A stretch of 9,864 bases of DNA from Anaerolineaceae bacterium UBA5365 (GTDB taxonomy: Bacteria > Chloroflexota > Anaerolineae > Anaerolineales > Anaerolineaceae), in NCBI GenBank assembly GCA_002407905.1, contig DHPL01000003.1:15430-25293 (forward strand). Reading direction: 5' to 3'. Each line of letters begins with the position of its first letter. Positions within the stretch are counted from its first letter, which is position 1. The translations under genes were made by a program, and so were the position numbers. The notes beneath the pieces are model-generated. The model searched no databases. It saw only the letters and a list, made by a program, of their open reading frames with translations, and was not told where the DNA came from. Below, piece by piece: positions 6,694-9,864 of the stretch.

Positions 6694-7884
6694 ATGCAGC
6701 CAATCGAAATCAGCCCCAACATCTACTGGGTTGGCGTGAATGACCGCAGTACCGAGCTGTTTGAAGGCCTCTGGCCGATCCACAGCGAAGGCGTTTCCTA
6801 CAACTCTTATCTGATCAAGGACGAAAAGACCGCCCTGATCGATATGTCCAAAGAGAGCTTTACCGATGACTTTGTGCAGCAGGTCAGCGGCCTGATCGAT
6901 CTCTCGGAGTTGGATTACATCATCGTGAACCACATGGAGCCGGACCATAGCGGCGTGATCATGCGGATACGTGAATTGGCGCCCAAGGCAGTGTTTTTGG
7001 GCATGGGCAAAGCCATCGCGATGATGAAGGATTTTTACGGCCTTGAAGAGAATGTGCAGGTGGTCAAGCATGAGGAGACGCTCAGCCTGGGCCGTTACAC
7101 CCTGCGCTTCCTGTTCACGCCCCTGGTTCACTGGCCGGAAACCATGATGACTTACGTAGAGGAAGAGCAGCTGCTCTTCAGCTGCGACGGTTTTGGTTCT
7201 TATGGTTCCCTGGATGGCAAGATCTTTGATGACCAAAACGAAGACCCCGAAGGCTACAAAAAGGAAGCCCTGCGCTACTACACCAACATCGTGGCAGCCT
7301 ACAGCAAGAACGTGTTGCGTGCCGCCGAGACCCTAAGCGCATACCCGATCAAGGTTATCGCCCCCTCGCACGGCCTCATCTGGCGCAAGCACCTCCAGGA
7401 CATCGTCCAGCTTTACGACCGTTGGGCCCGCGGCGTGAGCAGCCCCGGCGTGACCGTGCTTTACGGCACCATGTACCGCAACACCGAACGCGCCATGGAA
7501 CAGGTGCTCAATACCATCACGGACGAAGGCGTGCCCCTGGAAGTTTTTAACGTGGGAACCATCCATCCCAGCTACATCCTGCCCTCGCTTTGGACCAAGA
7601 AAGGCATCCTTGTGGCTTGCCCTACCTACGAACGGGCCATTTTCCCGGCTATGCACAACATGCTGCACATTGCCGAGATCAAGAATGTGAAGAACAAAGT
7701 GGCCGGCTACTTTGGTTCTTATGCCTGGAGCGGCGGGGCTAAGGCTGTGTTCAGCGAGTATGCTGAGAAACTGAATTGGTCGGTTGTGGATGCCACCGAA
7801 TTCATCGGCGGCCCCAAAGAAGCCGATATCCAAAATGCCCGGGCCATCGCGCGCGAAGTAGCCCGGCAGAGCAAAGCCGAATAG
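6694..7884 (+). CDS. fprA: Flavodiiron protein (class A, FprA type)
   Basis: A cytosolic enzyme that reduces O2 to water and/or NO to N2O, protecting anaerobic metabolism; electrons normally come from rubredoxin. At 396 residues it has the minimal two-domain form: a metallo-beta-lactamase-like diiron domain (about 1-248) and a flavodoxin domain (about 252-396), with no rubredoxin or flavin-reductase extension. All expected diiron ligands are present: H80, E82, D84 and H85 in HMEPDH, then H146, D165 and H226. The full ligand set argues for an active iron centre. The FMN phosphate loop is YGTMYRNTE at 257-265. Sequence alone cannot settle O2 versus NO preference. AGGAG (6683-6687) overlaps the aldolase stop codon and lies six bases before this ATG, so the two genes are almost surely co-transcribed. 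No rubredoxin gene is in the window. Confidence 0.95.
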   Translation: MQPIEISPNIYWVGVNDRSTELFEGLWPIHSEGVSYNSYLIKDEKTALIDMSKESFTDDFVQQVSGLIDLSELDYIIVNHMEPDHSGVIMRIRELAPKAVFLGMGKAIAMMKDFYGLEENVQVVKHEETLSLGRYTLRFLFTPLVHWPETMMTYVEEEQLLFSCDGFGSYGSLDGKIFDDQNEDPEGYKKEALRYYTNIVAAYSKNVLRAAETLSAYPIKVIAPSHGLIWRKHLQDIVQLYDRWARGVSSPGVTVLYGTMYRNTERAMEQVLNTITDEGVPLEVFNVGTIHPSYILPSLWTKKGILVACPTYERAIFPAMHNMLHIAEIKNVKNKVAGYFGSYAWSGGAKAVFSEYAEKLNWSVVDATEFIGGPKEADIQNARAIAREVARQSKAE

Positions 7885-7903
7885 CTGATCACTTAGATTT
7901 GCG

Positions 7904-7929
7904 CAAAGCCCTGGGCCTCCAGGGCTTTG
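7904..7929 (+). terminator. Terminator of the aldolase-flavodiiron unit
   Basis: A perfect 11-bp stem (CAAAGCCCTGG with CCAGGGCTTTG) and a 4-base loop lie 19 bases after the flavodiiron stop. They are followed by TCTTT, so the T-tract is interrupted. The GC core and position support an intrinsic terminator. It ends only 16 bases before the glnS -10 box, so its 3' arm covers the glnS -35 position. Confidence 0.8.
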
Positions 7930-7942
7930 TCTTTAAGCCGGA

Positions 7943-7951
7943 TGATATAAT
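7943..7951 (+). promoter_or_regulatory. glnS promoter with extended -10
   Basis: TGA followed by a perfect TATAAT (7946-7951) forms an extended -10 element. No good -35 is present; the 17-base position falls in the terminator's 3' arm and reads GGCTTT. Transcription should begin near 7958, about 20 bases before glnS. GGAG at 7969-7972 is the ribosome-binding site. Confidence 0.7.
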
Positions 7952-7978
7952 TTCGCGAGCAATTCACGGGAGAAAATG

Positions 7979-9661
7979 ATGAGCGTAAAAGAACTCAAAT
8001 TCGACAACTTTATTACCCAGATCATCGATGAACACAATGCCAGCGGCCGTTTTGGCGGAAGGGTGCACACCCGCTTCCCACCCGAGCCCAATGGCTACCT
8101 GCACATTGGGCATGCCAAGGCGCTGATCGCGGATTTTGGGATCGCCGAACAGTACGGCGGGCTCACCAACCTGCGCTACGACGATACCAACCCGGTAAAA
8201 GAGGATGTTGAATTTGTGGACGCGATCAAGGAAGACATCCGCTGGCTGGGCTTCGACTGGGGCGACCGTGAATATTACGCTTCGGATTATTTTGACCAGC
8301 TTTATGAGATGGCTTTGCAGATGATCCGCCAGGGCAAGGCCTACGTGGATGAACTCAGCCCGGATGAATTGCGCGAATACCGTGGCACGCTCACCGAGCC
8401 TGGCAAAAACAGCCCCTGGCGCGACCGGCCGGTTGAGGAGAGCCTGGCGCTCTTCGAATGCATGCGCGCCGGCGAGTTCCCGGATGGCAGTAAAACGCTG
8501 CGGGCCAGGATCGATATGGCTTCGCCCAACATCAACCTGCGCGACCCGGTGATGTACCGCATTTTGCACACCCCGCATCACCGCACCGGTGATAAATGGT
8601 GCATCTACCCCATGTACGACTGGGCCCATGGCCAGAGCGACTCGCTGGAGGGCATTACCCACAGCATGTGCTCGCTGGAATACGAAAATCATCGCCCGCT
8701 CTATGATTGGTTCATCGAGCAGCTGGGCATCTTCCACCCCCAGCAGATCGAATTTGCCCGGCTCAACATCACCCATACGGTGATGAGCAAACGAAAATTG
8801 CGCCTCATTGTGGAGCAGGGCTTTGTGGATGGCTGGACGGACCCGCGCATGCCTACCCTGGCTGGGATGCGCCGGCGCGGATACCCCCCGGAGGCGATCC
8901 TAGAGTTTATCGAAACGGTGGGCCTGGCTAAAAACGATAGCTTTGTGGATATCGAATTGCTGGAACACATCGTTCGCGATGACCTGAACCTCAATTCCAA
9001 ACGCCGCATGGCCGTGCTGCGGCCCCTGAAGCTGATCATCGATAATTATCCGGAGGGTCAAACCGAGACCTTTGAGGTGAAGGACTTTCCTCAGGACCCT
9101 GAAAGCAGCGGTAGCCGCGAAGTGCCTTTTGGCCGCGAGCTGTGGATCGAAGCGGACGATTTTATGGAAGTGCCGGTGCCCAAGTACCACCGCCTGGTCC
9201 CGGGCGGCGAGGTGCGCTTGATGAACGCTTACTTTGTGCGTGCCACGGCGGTGGAAAAGGACGCGGAGGGAAACTTGCTGGCTGTGCACTGCACTTACGA
9301 CCCCGATAGCCGCGGAGGCAACCCGGCGGATGGCCGCAAGGTGAAAGGCACTATCCACTGGGTGGCCGCTGGTACCGCGATCGATGCGGAACTGCACCTT
9401 TACGAACAGCTCTTCCCGGATGCCTATCCGGAAGACCTGCCCGAGGGGGAGGTTTTTACGGATCACGTCAACCGCGATTCGCTCGTGGTGCTGCCGGATG
9501 CAAAGCTGGAGCCCAGCCTGGCTGGCGCTGCTCCGGGCGAGGTGTATCAGTTTGTCCGCAATGGCTACTTCACGCCGGATAGCGCTGCAGCGGCTGGAGA
9601 TAAACCCGTTTGGCTGCGCACGATCGGCCTAGTGGATACCTGGGCGAAAATGCAGAAATGA
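7979..9661 (+). CDS. glnS: Glutaminyl-tRNA synthetase
   Basis: A cytosolic class I aminoacyl-tRNA synthetase that attaches glutamine to tRNA-Gln. At 560 residues it is close to E. coli GlnRS (554). The catalytic ATP-binding signatures are intact: [12 protein letters not shown] with HIGH at 42-45, and VMSKR at 268-272 as the KMSKS loop. [12 protein letters not shown] and [20 protein letters not shown] are typical of GlnRS rather than GluRS. The C-terminal 220 residues or so match the anticodon-binding beta-barrel part; no YqeY-like extension is present. Two in-frame ATGs occur at 7976 and 7979. I choose the second because GGAG (7969-7972) is then six bases away rather than three; the difference is one residue. 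It appears to be a single-gene unit with its own promoter and terminator. Its presence implies direct tRNA-Gln charging instead of the GatCAB amidation route. Confidence 0.97.
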   Translation: MSVKELKFDNFITQIIDEHNASGRFGGRVHTRFPPEPNGYLHIGHAKALIADFGIAEQYGGLTNLRYDDTNPVKEDVEFVDAIKEDIRWLGFDWGDREYYASDYFDQLYEMALQMIRQGKAYVDELSPDELREYRGTLTEPGKNSPWRDRPVEESLALFECMRAGEFPDGSKTLRARIDMASPNINLRDPVMYRILHTPHHRTGDKWCIYPMYDWAHGQSDSLEGITHSMCSLEYENHRPLYDWFIEQLGIFHPQQIEFARLNITHTVMSKRKLRLIVEQGFVDGWTDPRMPTLAGMRRRGYPPEAILEFIETVGLAKNDSFVDIELLEHIVRDDLNLNSKRRMAVLRPLKLIIDNYPEGQTETFEVKDFPQDPESSGSREVPFGRELWIEADDFMEVPVPKYHRLVPGGEVRLMNAYFVRATAVEKDAEGNLLAVHCTYDPDSRGGNPADGRKVKGTIHWVAAGTAIDAELHLYEQLFPDAYPEDLPEGEVFTDHVNRDSLVVLPDAKLEPSLAGAAPGEVYQFVRNGYFTPDSAAAAGDKPVWLRTIGLVDTWAKMQK

Positions 9662-9677
9662 TGTTTTAAGGCTTGCA

Positions 9678-9706
9678 AAAGGCCGGCTGGGCATCAGCCG
9701 GCCTTT
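9678..9706 (+). terminator. glnS terminator
   Basis: A perfect 12-bp stem (AAAGGCCGGCTG with CAGCCGGCCTTT) with a 5-base loop lies 16 bases after the glnS stop and is followed by GCTCTT. As in the terminator at 7904-7929, the right arm ends in TTT and the T-tract is then broken by G and C. A good intrinsic terminator separating glnS from the tRNA gene. Confidence 0.85.
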
Positions 9707-9759
9707 GCTCTTAAGGGGCGGGCAGAGGTATTTTTTTGCCGGGTTCCTCCGCCTGCCTA

Positions 9760-9768
9760 TGATAGAAT
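9760..9768 (+). promoter_or_regulatory. Candidate tRNA promoter with extended -10
   Basis: TGA followed by TAGAAT (9763-9768) lies 12 bases before the tRNA gene and closely resembles the glnS element (ATGATATAATTT there, ATGATAGAATTT here). A -35 is not clear: TTGCCG at 9736-9741 gives a spacing of 21 bases, which is too long. The tract of seven Ts at 9731-9737 just upstream could also act as an A/T-rich upstream element. Confidence 0.5.
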
Positions 9769-9780
9769 TTAAGCTCCCTG

Positions 9781-9852
9781 GGGCCCGTAGCTCAATGGCG
9801 AAGAAGGCGGCTCATAACCGCTTGGGTGAAGGATCGAATCCTTCCGGGCCCA
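9781..9852 (+). tRNA. tRNA with CAT anticodon, probably Ile2 (possibly Met), D stem defective
   Basis: The acceptor stem GGGCCCG (9781-9787) pairs perfectly with CGGGCCC (9845-9851), followed by discriminator A9852. The anticodon stem GGCGG/CCGCT (9806-9810, 9818-9822) encloses CTCATAA, with CAT at 9813-9815. The variable loop is TGGGT and the T stem GAAGG/CCTTC is perfect. G1-C72 is paired and the anticodon stem lacks the three G-C pairs of bacterial initiators, so this is not initiator tRNA. C4-C6 in the acceptor and the GGCG-CTCATAA-CGCT arm resemble tRNA-Ile2, whose C34 becomes lysidine through TilS; elongator Met remains possible. Two oddities: the D stem GCTC faces AAGA and makes only two Watson-Crick pairs, and T-loop position 54 is A instead of T. 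CCA is not encoded (CACA follows). At 72 bases it is two shorter than expected. It may be functional, a decayed copy, or contain a sequencing error. Confidence 0.85.
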
Positions 9853-9864
9853 CACAAAATGGTT

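Noticed and set aside
6133..7236. 367-codon open frame on the minus strand spanning the aldolase and flavodiiron genes
   Set aside because: It lies opposite two intact genes with complete active sites and across their intergenic gap; no motif or ribosome-binding site supports it.
7964..8776. 270-codon minus-strand open frame opposite glnS
   Set aside because: Antisense shadow of glnS with no recognisable domain; its 3' end runs into the glnS leader region.
1..9864. Mobile element, CRISPR, toxin-antitoxin or defence system
   Set aside because: No transposase, integrase, tandem spaced repeats, paired small genes or defence domains are visible; gene content is housekeeping.

Overview
The window is a GC-rich bacterial chromosome segment (third codon positions mostly G/C) carrying eight intact protein genes, the 3' end of a ninth, and one tRNA gene. 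Taxonomic placement is an inference from protein style only: the mix of a GlnRS, a flavodiiron protein, a class II aldolase and a fairly GC-rich genome with clean TATAAT-type promoters would fit an anaerobic Chloroflexota lineage such as Anaerolineae. No marker in the window proves this.

Layout. (1) Positions 1-1985, plus strand: the end of a phosphate ABC-transporter operon, pstC (3' part), pstA and pstB, tightly packed with a 4-bp pstA/pstB overlap. No phoU follows. (2) Positions 2034-2918, minus strand: a short-chain dehydrogenase/reductase convergent with pstB; a small hairpin lies between them. (3) Positions 2919-3074: a divergent promoter region with a perfect 7+2+7 inverted repeat next to a good -10 box. 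(4) Positions 3075-5568, plus strand: an MFS transporter of unknown substrate and a GT4-like glycosyltransferase. (5) Positions 5670-7929, plus strand: a well-bounded two-gene unit (consensus promoter, class II fructose-bisphosphate aldolase, flavodiiron protein, strong terminator). (6) Positions 7946-9706, plus strand: glnS with its own extended -10 promoter and a strong terminator. (7) Positions 9763-9852, plus strand: a promoter and a CAT-anticodon tRNA gene with a defective-looking D stem.

The genes are mostly housekeeping: phosphate uptake, central glycolysis, O2/NO detoxification and translation. I see no phage, transposon, CRISPR, toxin-antitoxin or defence cassette, and no convincing new multi-gene system. 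The best leads are the tRNA, which looks like a normal tRNA-Ile2/Met missing two bases of its D stem and carries A instead of T at position 54; the palindrome upstream of the MFS gene; the aldolase-flavodiiron pairing; and a likely leaderless SDR transcript.
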